Source of the DNA: Bacteroidaceae bacterium
GTDB taxonomy: Bacteria > Bacteroidota > Bacteroidia > Bacteroidales > Bacteroidaceae
DNA length: 41,146 nt
Assembly: GCA_017614895.1 (NCBI GenBank)
Contig: JAGAAZ010000160.1
Span: 1 to 41,146, forward strand
Direction of reading: 5' to 3'
Shown: one piece after another, positions 1-6,307 of the stretch
Numbering within the stretch: position 1 is the stretch's first letter
Layout: each line of letters begins with the position of its first letter
Notes under the pieces: generated by a model
The model's database searches: none
What the model was told of the DNA's origin: nothing
What the model saw: only the letters and a program-made list of their open reading frames with translations
Position numbers and translations under genes: made by a program

Positions 1-44
1 GTAGTGAAAGATGAAGACAGTACAAAATAAATAAGAATTTATTT

Positions 45-2849
45 TTACTTCATCTTATACAACTTATACTGGAAAGTCAGCAGCACATAGTGCGGATTGC
101 CTGAACTGCGGCTCTCGCTTCGTCCTGTGGCTGTTATGTATGAGCTGAAGTTGCTTCGTTCCTGCAGAATGTCGTTCCACGTGAGTTTCAGTAAGCCTCT
201 GTAGTCGCGCAGCACCTTGTATTCAACACCCAGATTCCAGATGAAATCCGTGCGGTTTCCATCTCTCATCTTACTCCCTTCTTGTCCAGAGATGTTCAGG
301 TCGGTCTTGAGGGTGAGCCTGTTTCCCAACCAATAATTCCAGGTGCTGTTGAGGCTATAGGTATGACTCTTTTCATCCGAAGTCATATAGTTGCTTTCGC
401 CCCATTGGTAGCGATAGCTGCCATTCAGCGTCAGGTCGAAATGTTTGGTGTACAGCACGAACTGAGGTGTTAAGGAAATGGTGTGTATATTTGAATAGCC
501 CTTTCCGCTTTCTGTCGCACCAAGCGCTTGCATATAGCTCACCGAATGGTTGTAGTTATAGCCGCCGTTTACACTGATATTTGCGTGCTTGAAGTCGGTT
601 CGATAGCTGGCATTTCCGCCAAGTCTCCAGTCGCCATTGATGTTCTCAGGTGTGGAGATTGTTCCTCCTGTCTTTGGGTCATAGATGGATCGATTTGAAA
701 TATTGTTGCGTGAGAAGGAATAGTCGGCATTTAACGACCATCCCCCGCCCCAATTGGTGTTCAGGTAAAAGTAATGGTTTTCCGGCTTCTTGAGGTTCGG
801 ATTGGCTATCCGGATGTAGAGCGGATTATTGTTTGTAGTAGGTTCCACCAGGTTCGAGCCAGGAATCAAACGGTTAGAATACTGATAGCTCAAACTCACA
901 TAATGATTCTGTGAGATTCTGAACGACAGGTTGGTGTTCGTATTCAGGAGCGGTGCCTGTTGTGTGGTGTCTGCCATCACGCCGTCCTTGCGTTCGTAGT
1001 GGTAAGTATCGCGCGTAGGAGCAATCCTGATGTTTTGACTAAAGCCAAAGCGCTTGAAGTTCAAACGATAGTCGATACTTATATTGTGGGCATCCGTCTT
1101 TGTTTGTTGGTAGGTGCTGATGCTGTCCAGTCGCTGGTGGTTGTTCGTCAGGTCGTAATAGACACGCTCCGATTCACTATTATTGTGTGTGAATTCATAG
1201 GTGAAAGTTAATGCCTGGCGTAACTTTTCCGGACCGAAATCGAAACCGCCCCTTGCCGTCAACCCGAGACGTTCCGAATTGGTGGGAGCGATGTTTTCTC
1301 GCAGATAGCGCCACACACTGTCGCCATATTGCACGTAATCCGTCTGCTGCTGTTCTGTTGATGATTGAAATCTGCTGTTGGTGTTCAGATTCATACGAAC
1401 TTCCATATGAGCATTCGCATCTCCTTCAAAATACTGGTAAAAGTTGCTTTGCATATTGACCGTCTGCTGATGCGAACGGCTCGAGGACTCACTGCTTCTG
1501 CGGTTCAGCGTGATGCCAGCCAGCTGTTCCTCGTCCATCAGTTCGTTGTTTTCGCCCACGAACGGATTGCCGTTGTAGGTGGCACTGCTCGATTGGCTAT
1601 GTGACTTAGAGTCGCTGTAGCTATAGTTCACATTCGCATTCAAACTACCTGCTTTTAACGGTGTACTGATATTGAAATTATGGCTCGTGTTGCTGTCGTA
1701 GTTTTTCGACTGAGAAGCCGAAGTCGAATACTGCTCGTATTCAGGCATGATGGTCGAACTGAGGGATTCCTGGTCGCTTCGCCGGTCAGTGTAGGAATAC
1801 TGGGGGCGATACTGTACATTGGTTTTGCCAAACTTTCTCCTGAAACTTCCATCAATACTGTTATTGCTGTTTTTCTTCGAGCTGGCATTGGGCAAATCGT
1901 CCAATCTCACGTTTGCGTTCCACTCTCCTTTATTGCCTTTCTTCCATTGCATCCCTTGCATCTGGAAATGGTAAGTGTTCTTGACAGTCGTCGTTCCTAT
2001 CTCAGGCTTCGTCATCTCCACCTTATTCACGGGCTTTTTCGTAATCATGTCAGCCACCAAATGCTTCGTCGTGTCCGTACTCAACGTGTCTGCCTGCGTC
2101 TTATATACTCGGAATTGCTTCAAATCCGCGTTTTCGATGTTTTCCAGTGCGATCTTCATATCGTGGGCAAAGAACGACTCGCCATTCAGCCTGATCTCAT
2201 GAATCACGCTGTCTCGGTAGGTGAGCTGTCCGTCTTCATACCGCAATCCGGGCATACGGCGCACCAGGTTGAGCAACACAGTTCCTCGGGGCATCTCAAA
2301 CGCATCCACGTTGAACACCGTCGTGTCTCCACTCTCATACATCCGCTTCAACTCTCCGACAATCACTACCTCATCCATACTCATCGGCTTGCTTTTCAGC
2401 ACGATGCTGTCGAGATTCAACTCCCAACCTCCCCCATAACTCTTATTGTCTTCGTCATAGTAGCGATATGCCAGCTTCAGGTCTTGCGTGTACGTTTCAT
2501 ACCCCACATACGACACCTTCATTCTCACTCTGGGCACATCGTTCTTCTTCACACGCTTCTTCAGCACATTCATTCCACGAAAAAAATGTCCGTCCTTGTT
2601 CGTCACCGCCACCTCCTTCACCGTCGTATCGTTCAGGCACACAAACTGGATGTTCGCACTGGGAAGCGGATAAGGCTTGGGCTCCATCTCGTCTGTACCT
2701 AATATGCGGCCAGATATGTTCAGCCAAATCTGCTCTCCCACCGTCTGACGGCGATTGGTCTGACCGCCCCCAGAAATATACACCTGTGCCTGCATCCCAA
2801 TCGACATGCAGAACAGCAAAACAATCCATATAGCCTTCTTCTTGCTCAT
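45..2849 (-). CDS. TonB-receptor-like outer membrane beta-barrel protein
   Basis: Predicted 934-residue outer membrane protein. A signal peptide (MSKKKAIWIVLLFCMSIG...AQ) is followed by a carboxypeptidase-regulatory-like beta domain (about residues 40-150, with SGRILG and VSYVGYETY). Next comes a plug-like segment (about 155-270, including VLLNLVRRMPGLRYEDG), and then a long Ser/Asn/Tyr-rich region typical of a C-terminal beta-barrel. This order matches the Bacteroidetes 'outer membrane beta-barrel protein' family, which resembles TonB-dependent receptors. No TonB box can be pointed to, and the substrate is unknown. The in-frame TTG at 2858 would add three residues; I chose the ATG at 2849 because it gives a standard signal peptide. 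It stands alone on the minus strand with its own promoter at 2896-2927. No SusD-like partner is visible, so it need not be a polysaccharide-uptake receptor. Confidence 0.85.
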   Translation of the reverse strand: MSKKKAIWIVLLFCMSIGMQAQVYISGGGQTNRRQTVGEQIWLNISGRILGTDEMEPKPYPLPSANIQFVCLNDTTVKEVAVTNKDGHFFRGMNVLKKRVKKNDVPRVRMKVSYVGYETYTQDLKLAYRYYDEDNKSYGGGWELNLDSIVLKSKPMSMDEVVIVGELKRMYESGDTTVFNVDAFEMPRGTVLLNLVRRMPGLRYEDGQLTYRDSVIHEIRLNGESFFAHDMKIALENIENADLKQFRVYKTQADTLSTDTTKHLVADMITKKPVNKVEMTKPEIGTTTVKNTYHFQMQGMQWKKGNKGEWNANVRLDDLPNASSKKNSNNSIDGSFRRKFGKTNVQYRPQYSYTDRRSDQESLSSTIMPEYEQYSTSASQSKNYDSNTSHNFNISTPLKAGSLNANVNYSYSDSKSHSQSSSATYNGNPFVGENNELMDEEQLAGITLNRRSSESSSRSHQQTVNMQSNFYQYFEGDANAHMEVRMNLNTNSRFQSSTEQQQTDYVQYGDSVWRYLRENIAPTNSERLGLTARGGFDFGPEKLRQALTFTYEFTHNNSESERVYYDLTNNHQRLDSISTYQQTKTDAHNISIDYRLNFKRFGFSQNIRIAPTRDTYHYERKDGVMADTTQQAPLLNTNTNLSFRISQNHYVSLSYQYSNRLIPGSNLVEPTTNNNPLYIRIANPNLKKPENHYFYLNTNWGGGWSLNADYSFSRNNISNRSIYDPKTGGTISTPENINGDWRLGGNASYRTDFKHANISVNGGYNYNHSVSYMQALGATESGKGYSNIHTISLTPQFVLYTKHFDLTLNGSYRYQWGESNYMTSDEKSHTYSLNSTWNYWLGNRLTLKTDLNISGQEGSKMRDGNRTDFIWNLGVEYKVLRDYRGLLKLTWNDILQERSNFSSYITATGRSESRSSGNPHYVLLTFQYKLYKMK

Positions 2850-2895
2850 TACTCTCAACCTTTAAGTGGTTCGACGTACTTTTTTGAAAACGATG

Positions 2896-2927
2896 CAAAG
2901 ATACGTTTTTTCCCCTCAAACCTCCAA
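2896..2927 (-). promoter_or_regulatory. Bacteroidales-type promoter for the outer membrane protein
   Basis: On the minus strand, TATCTTTG (2896-2903) matches the -7 consensus TAnnTTTG. A TTGG sits about 20 bp upstream (2924-2927) as the -33 element. Transcription would start near 2890, about 40 nt before the ATG. Confidence 0.65.
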
Positions 2928-3092
2928 GAAAATCAATTTACAAAAATTTTACATTTTATTTAGGGGGTGGAAAAAGAATTTTACAAAAATTTTACATGAC
3001 TTTTGTAGCTCCCTATTTTTCAGCGACTTATGCAAAAATATGCCTTTACAAATCTTTTTTAATGGGATAGAAAAATTTAGTTCCCTTTTTCT

Positions 3093-3124
3093 TTTGTATT
3101 GTATGCAGTTTTTTACTACCTTTG
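3093..3124 (+). promoter_or_regulatory. Orphan consensus promoter in the spacer
   Basis: TTTG (3093-3096), a spacer of exactly 20 bp, then TACCTTTG (3117-3124). This is a full match to the Bacteroidales housekeeping promoter. Nothing longer than a 14-codon ORF (3141-3185) lies within 400 bases downstream, so it may drive a small RNA or a short leader. Confidence 0.6.
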
Positions 3125-3171
3125 CAAGAAACCTATTTTTATGTTCTCCCACGAGGAAAATTTTGCGCCCC

Positions 3172-3197
3172 AGTTAGGAAAATAATTTTCCCTAACT
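3172..3197. repeat. AGTTAGG/CCTAACT inverted repeat
   Basis: Arms AGTTAGG (3172-3178) and CCTAACT (3191-3197) extend through AAAAT/ATTTT into a nearly perfect hairpin with one bulged base. The same arm words, in the opposite arrangement, recur at 37510-37541 in the pilus operon, so this seems to be one copy of a dispersed intergenic motif. It lies just after the orphan promoter and could end or stabilise its transcript. Confidence 0.6.
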
Positions 3198-3486
3198 AGG
3201 CAGCAAAAAGTTGCTACCCTTAAGGAAAAATTTTGCTACCATTAATAGTAAATACTTTTTCCATTAATAGTAGTCCCGACAGCACCCTTTTAAATTGCCG
3301 ACGACAATCTACTCTTTTGCCGCCGTTTCGAGGACAGAGAAACGCCGTCTCTTTAATGCTTTGCCGCCGTCTCTTTTATTCCTTGCTGACAATAGCCTAC
3401 TGTCTTTCATAACAAAGGCTCACTCTTTCACATAACAATGCCCCACTCTTTGACGATAGAATAGCCTACTGTTGTTTCATAGAGGA

Positions 3487-3530
3487 AACCTAAGGGAAAC
3501 CTTACGGTAACCTTAGGGCAACCTTACGGT
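3487..3530. repeat. Four-unit 11-bp tandem repeat
   Basis: Four consecutive 11-bp units start with AACCT: AACCTAAGGGA, AACCTTACGGT, AACCTTAGGGC, AACCTTACGGT. Units 2 and 4 are identical. The period is about one helical turn, and the array ends 40 bp before the -33 box of the antitoxin-like gene. That position would suit a multi-site operator, although no binding protein can be named. Confidence 0.6.
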
Positions 3531-3551
3531 GCTCTTTAGGCACATTTCCCA

Positions 3552-3601
3552 AAAAAAGTTCCACAAAAGTTTGGATGTATTTATATTTTGACCTACCTTT
3601 G
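3552..3601 (+). promoter_or_regulatory. Promoter with A-tract upstream element for the antitoxin-like gene
   Basis: TTTG (3570-3573), a 20-bp spacer, then TACCTTTG (3594-3601). The 16-mer AAAAAAGTTCCACAAA (3552-3567) just upstream of the -33 box is repeated exactly at 5654-5669 before another promoter, so it is probably part of an extended promoter. Transcription should start near 3607. Confidence 0.7.
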
Positions 3602-3650
3602 CAACGAGAATTTATGCAATTGTTCTATTAACATAAAAAACAGAAACATT

Positions 3651-3881
3651 ATGTCTTTCAGTCAAATGGCGCAATTGGAGTTGATGAATGCACTGAACAG
3701 CATCACCTCTGAAGCGGAGCTTAAGGAGTTCCGTGATCTTGTGGCAAACTACTTTGCTCAAAAGGCTCAAAAGGCCATAGATGCGCTGTGGAATGACGGT
3801 AGCATCAATGAAAACACCATAGAACAATGGGGCGCAGAACATATGCGCACCCCCTATCGTTATGCGTCGCATCGTTCTTGA
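3651..3881 (+). CDS. Small antitoxin-like protein of a PIN-type toxin-antitoxin pair
   Basis: A 76-residue, helix-rich, charged protein (MSFSQMAQLELMNALNS... ending HMRTPYRYASHRS). The pattern of an N-terminal helical pair, an AQKAIDALWNDG segment and a C-terminal 'HxRTPY' resembles the small proteins that precede PIN-family toxins in Bacteroidales. I recognise this from family knowledge, not from a search. The ATG at 3651 is chosen because it lies downstream of the promoter; the longer in-frame start at 3588 would lie inside the promoter. The gene overlaps, in the +1 frame, the first codons of a truncated PIN gene at 3862, as in intact pairs. It probably neutralised that toxin; whether it still has a role is unclear. 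Confidence 0.6.
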   Translation: MSFSQMAQLELMNALNSITSEAELKEFRDLVANYFAQKAQKAIDALWNDGSINENTIEQWGAEHMRTPYRYASHRS

Positions 3882-3912
3882 CACCAATTGTCTGTTTCAA
3901 TCATCAATATAA
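3862..3912 (+). pseudogene. Truncated PIN-domain toxin (first 16 codons only)
   Basis: The ATG at 3862, inside the end of the antitoxin-like gene, opens a frame reading MRRIVLDTNCLFQSSI and then TAA. The start (I/V-V-L-D-T-N-C-L) is the canonical first beta-strand of PIN-domain ribonucleases, with the first catalytic Asp (residue 7). Full-length members run to roughly 130-150 residues, but here the frame stops after 16. The following 45 bases before the terminator at 3959 carry no further PIN motif. The toxin body seems to have been deleted, leaving an orphan antitoxin. The overlap with the upstream gene is the arrangement expected for translational coupling. Confidence 0.6.
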
Positions 3913-3958
3913 AGGATTTTGTAAGACAATTAAAATAGCAAGTTCCATAATAAAATCC

Positions 3959-3990
3959 AAGGCACAAGGTTTTTCCTTCGTGCCTTTTTC
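3959..3990 (+). terminator. Rho-independent terminator after the broken toxin-antitoxin pair
   Basis: Stem AAGGCAC (3959-3965) / GTGCCTT (3980-3986) with a 14-base loop, running into a T-rich tract (3985-4000). Confidence 0.75.
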
Positions 3991-4186
3991 TTTTTTTCAC
4001 TCTATCGAAAAATAAATAGGGCGAGTTTGTCGCTGATTTTCCTTATTCCGATTTTGATTTTCCGTTTTACGGATATATCAAGGAAAGGTCGTTTGATTCT
4101 ACACGTAAAATGAAGGTAAGCTGGGGTTGCGATTCGCGACCTCTGCTGAGGAATACTTGGTCTCTGTTTGAAAAAAGATGAGAAAA

Positions 4187-4218
4187 TTTGGCTGTATGAA
4201 ATATAAGATGTATTTTTG
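4187..4218 (+). promoter_or_regulatory. Promoter of sstT
   Basis: TTTG (4187-4190), 20-bp spacer, TATTTTTG (4211-4218). A match to the Bacteroidales consensus, placing the start of transcription near 4225. Confidence 0.6.
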
Positions 4219-4290
4219 CAAGTGAATATGCGCTACGCGATTAGCGAAACTTGAACATATTAATACAAAATAAGCCTATTCAATAAGCGT

Positions 4291-5514
4291 ATGAACAAAG
4301 TTGGTGAAATCTTGCATCGTTGGTCAGAGACGAGCCTCGTGCTCCGTATCTTCATTGGTTTGGTGATAGGTACCGTTTTGGGTCTGACTGTGCCGCAATG
4401 GACGGGCATCGCCATCTTGGGAAAGGTGTTTGTCAGTGCCTTGAAGGCGATAGCTCCTGTGTTGGTGGCTGTGTTGGTGGCAGCCAGCATAGCCAAAGCG
4501 AGTGGAGGATTGGGACCCAAGTTCCGCACCGTCATCATCTGCTATCTTGCCAGTACAGTGGTGGCAGCCATTGGTGCTGTGGTGGGCAGTTTCCTGTTTC
4601 CTGTCAATTTGCAGTTGAGTGATGTGGCAGAAGGTGCAGCTCCTGGTGCCTTGACAGACGTGTTCACCAATTTGCTCACCAACATGGTGACGAATCCACT
4701 TTCCTCCGTCTCGTCAGCCAACTATATCGGCATCCTCTTTTGGTCTATCCTCATTGGCATAGCCCTGAAACGGTTGGCAAGTCCACAGACCATCAGTATG
4801 GTGAGCGATTTTGCAGAAGTCATCTCGCAAATCGTTCGATGGGTGATCCAGTTTGCCCCGTTCGGAATCTTGGGTCTGGTGTTTTCGTCCGTCTCAGAAA
4901 GTGGTCTTGAGACATTCACCACCTACGGACAATTAGTGCTGCTGTTGGTGGGTTGCATGCTCTTCACCACCTTGGTGCTCAATCCGCTCATCTCTTTCGT
5001 GATGCTCCATCGTAATCCCTACCCCCTCTTGTTCACTTGCTTGAAAGAAAGTGGTCTGCAAGCCTTCTTCACCCGTTCATCGGCTGCTAACATCCCCATC
5101 AACATGTCTTTATGCAAGAAACTTGGACTTGACGAAGATTTCTATTCCGTGAGTATTCCATTGGGTGCAACCATCAACATGGATGGAGCGGCTGTGACCA
5201 TTACTGTGATGACCCTTGCAGTAGCCCACACGATGGGTGTAGAGGTGACCTTCCTCTCAGCCTTGTTCTTGAGCATCATTGCCACCTTTGGAGCTTGTGG
5301 CGCATCGGGTGTGGCAGGTGGTTCGCTTCTGCTCATCCCTATGGCATGCTCGTTCTTTGGCATCTCCAATGATATTGCCATGCAAGCCGTAGCCGTTGGT
5401 TTCATCATTGGTGTCATTCAAGATAGCGTGGAGACAGCGCTCAACTCCAGTGGCGATGTGTTCTTCACTGCCACAGCAGAGTACTATGACAGAAAGAAAA
5501 AGGTGAAGGGCTAA
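4291..5514 (+). CDS. sstT: Serine/threonine:sodium symporter SstT
   Basis: A 407-residue inner-membrane carrier of the dicarboxylate/amino acid:cation symporter (DAACS) family, close to the usual SstT length. It imports serine and threonine with Na+. The N-terminus (SLVLRIFIGLVIGTVLGL) and the following ALKAIAPVLVAVLVAASIA segment are SstT-like. The two re-entrant hairpin regions are recognisable by the serine-rich RSSAANIPINM and by GATINMDGAA, which holds the family's NMDG cation and substrate site. The C-terminus contains GVIQDSVETALNSSGDVFFTATAE, typical of SstT. Hydrophobic segments run through the whole protein. It is a single-gene unit with its own promoter; the next gene starts 270 bp on after a small hairpin. 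Confidence 0.93.
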   Translation: MNKVGEILHRWSETSLVLRIFIGLVIGTVLGLTVPQWTGIAILGKVFVSALKAIAPVLVAVLVAASIAKASGGLGPKFRTVIICYLASTVVAAIGAVVGSFLFPVNLQLSDVAEGAAPGALTDVFTNLLTNMVTNPLSSVSSANYIGILFWSILIGIALKRLASPQTISMVSDFAEVISQIVRWVIQFAPFGILGLVFSSVSESGLETFTTYGQLVLLLVGCMLFTTLVLNPLISFVMLHRNPYPLLFTCLKESGLQAFFTRSSAANIPINMSLCKKLGLDEDFYSVSIPLGATINMDGAAVTITVMTLAVAHTMGVEVTFLSALFLSIIATFGACGASGVAGGSLLLIPMACSFFGISNDIAMQAVAVGFIIGVIQDSVETALNSSGDVFFTATAEYYDRKKKVKG

Positions 5515-5577
5515 AGATGAAGGAAGACGGAAACATTTTATCGCTCGACAATTCTAAACACCCAATAAATGAGGAGG

Positions 5578-5595
5578 ATGCCTATCAGTAGGCAT
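5578..5595 (+). terminator. Short hairpin downstream of sstT
   Basis: Perfect 7-bp stem ATGCCTA / TAGGCAT with a TCAG loop, 63 bases after the sstT stop. There is no T-run after it, so it may be a 3' end stabiliser or a weak terminator. Confidence 0.4.
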
Positions 5596-5653
5596 TGCGA
5601 AAAGGCTTGGCGTGTTTTCGTGAATTTTTCCATGAATAGGAAAAAGTTTTTTG

Positions 5654-5702
5654 AAAAAAGTTCCACAAATTTTGGAAGATAATGAAAAAAGTTGTTAATT
5701 TG
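5654..5702 (+). promoter_or_regulatory. Promoter of the alkylsulfatase operon
   Basis: TTTGGA (5671-5676) with a 20-bp gap to TTAATTTG (5695-5702), a near match to TAnnTTTG. The 16-mer AAAAAAGTTCCACAAA (5654-5669) is identical to the one at 3552. The leader to the ATG at 5789 would be about 80 nt. Confidence 0.5.
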
Positions 5703-5788
5703 CCACCAACTTTAGAAAAGGAGCGAGAGACCGTGATGAGGGGAAGGGACTATCAACGACAATCATAGCATCTAATCTTATACAAAAC

Positions 5789-6307
5789 ATGAGAAGAAAA
5801 ACTAATATGAAGTCATGGGTGATGTTGGTAGGGGCATTGCTCACTTCTGCTGCATCGATGGCTGCAAACAGCGGGTATGTCAGCAAGGCAACCGAAGATG
5901 TAGGTGAGAAGAAAATGTGTGTCATTATCCATGAGGCACAACGTACCACCGCCTTCGATTTGGAGGCAAGACCCATCGTTTCGTTCACAGACAGCGATGT
6001 GAAGTTGGTTTGTGGCGATATGACCGTCCTATATCCCTTGGACAACTACCTCAAGCTGACCATTGAGGAGGTGGATGTGGCGACAGACGTAAAGGAGCTC
6101 TCTACGGAAGCCTTCAAGATTACAGGCTCTGTTATCACTGCCCAAGGGAACGAAAATCTGTTGCTTTATAGTATCGATGGAATATGTCTTCTTCAGGGGA
6201 AAGCGAATGCAGAGGGCGTGGCAACACTCTCTATCAGCCAGTTGCCAGCTGGCACTTATATCGTAGTTATTGGAAAACAATCATTCAAAATCAATAAGAA
6301 AAAATGA
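5789..6307 (+). CDS. Small exported protein with C-terminal sorting-like domain
   Basis: 172 residues. A signal peptide (MKSWVMLVGALLTSAASMAAN, after six extra N-terminal residues) is followed by a beta-rich middle with no family I recognise. The C-terminal part (about 110-172, with LLYSIDGICLLQG and LPAGTYIVVIGKQSFKINKKK) has the layout of the Bacteroidetes C-terminal sorting or 'secretion system C-terminal' domains. The mature protein is therefore probably exported and may be surface-bound. It is the first gene of an operon: its TGA overlaps the ATG of the alkylsulfatase gene (ATGA at 6304), which implies translational coupling and a related job. Its own function is unknown. Confidence 0.7.
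   Translation: MRRKTNMKSWVMLVGALLTSAASMAANSGYVSKATEDVGEKKMCVIIHEAQRTTAFDLEARPIVSFTDSDVKLVCGDMTVLYPLDNYLKLTIEEVDVATDVKELSTEAFKITGSVITAQGNENLLLYSIDGICLLQGKANAEGVATLSISQLPAGTYIVVIGKQSFKINKKK

Larger units (their letters stand above)
2850..3650. other. Long AT-rich intergenic region with promoters and repeats
   Basis: About 800 bases without a convincing protein gene. The left part (2930-3110) is runs of A and T with repeated ATTTTACA/TTTTACAAAAAT words. The middle has an orphan promoter (3093-3124), a 14-codon ORF (3141-3185) and a hairpin (3172-3197). The right part (3240-3530) holds degenerate direct repeats: CCATTAATAGTA twice near 3240-3275, TTTGCCGCCGT at 3316 and 3360, AATAGCCTACTGT at 3391 and 3460, and an 11-bp tandem array at 3487-3530. 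The promoter of the small antitoxin-like gene follows at 3570. Confidence 0.7.
3913..4290. other. Intergenic region before sstT
   Basis: Besides the terminator at 3959-3990 and the sstT promoter at 4187-4218, I see only a short GC-rich stem near 4125-4141 (GGTTGCG / CGCGACC) and no ORF. The roughly 70-base leader of sstT (4225-4290) shows no clear riboswitch fold. Confidence 0.5.

Noticed and set aside
1..30. Possible last codons (VVKDEDSTK, TAA) of a plus-strand gene entering from the left
   Set aside because: Only nine codons are visible; open by chance is quite possible, so no gene is claimed.
1680..2702. 340-codon open frame antisense to the outer membrane protein gene
   Set aside because: His/Leu/Arg-rich translation without any motif, fully inside a well-supported gene on the other strand and without a promoter; a shadow frame.
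3300..3530. CRISPR-like repeat array in the spacer
   Set aside because: Repeats are short, irregularly spaced and degenerate, without uniform spacers or cas genes.
4125..4141. Riboswitch or operator at the GC-rich stem before sstT
   Set aside because: Only a single short stem with one wobble upstream of the promoter; too little to support a regulatory element.
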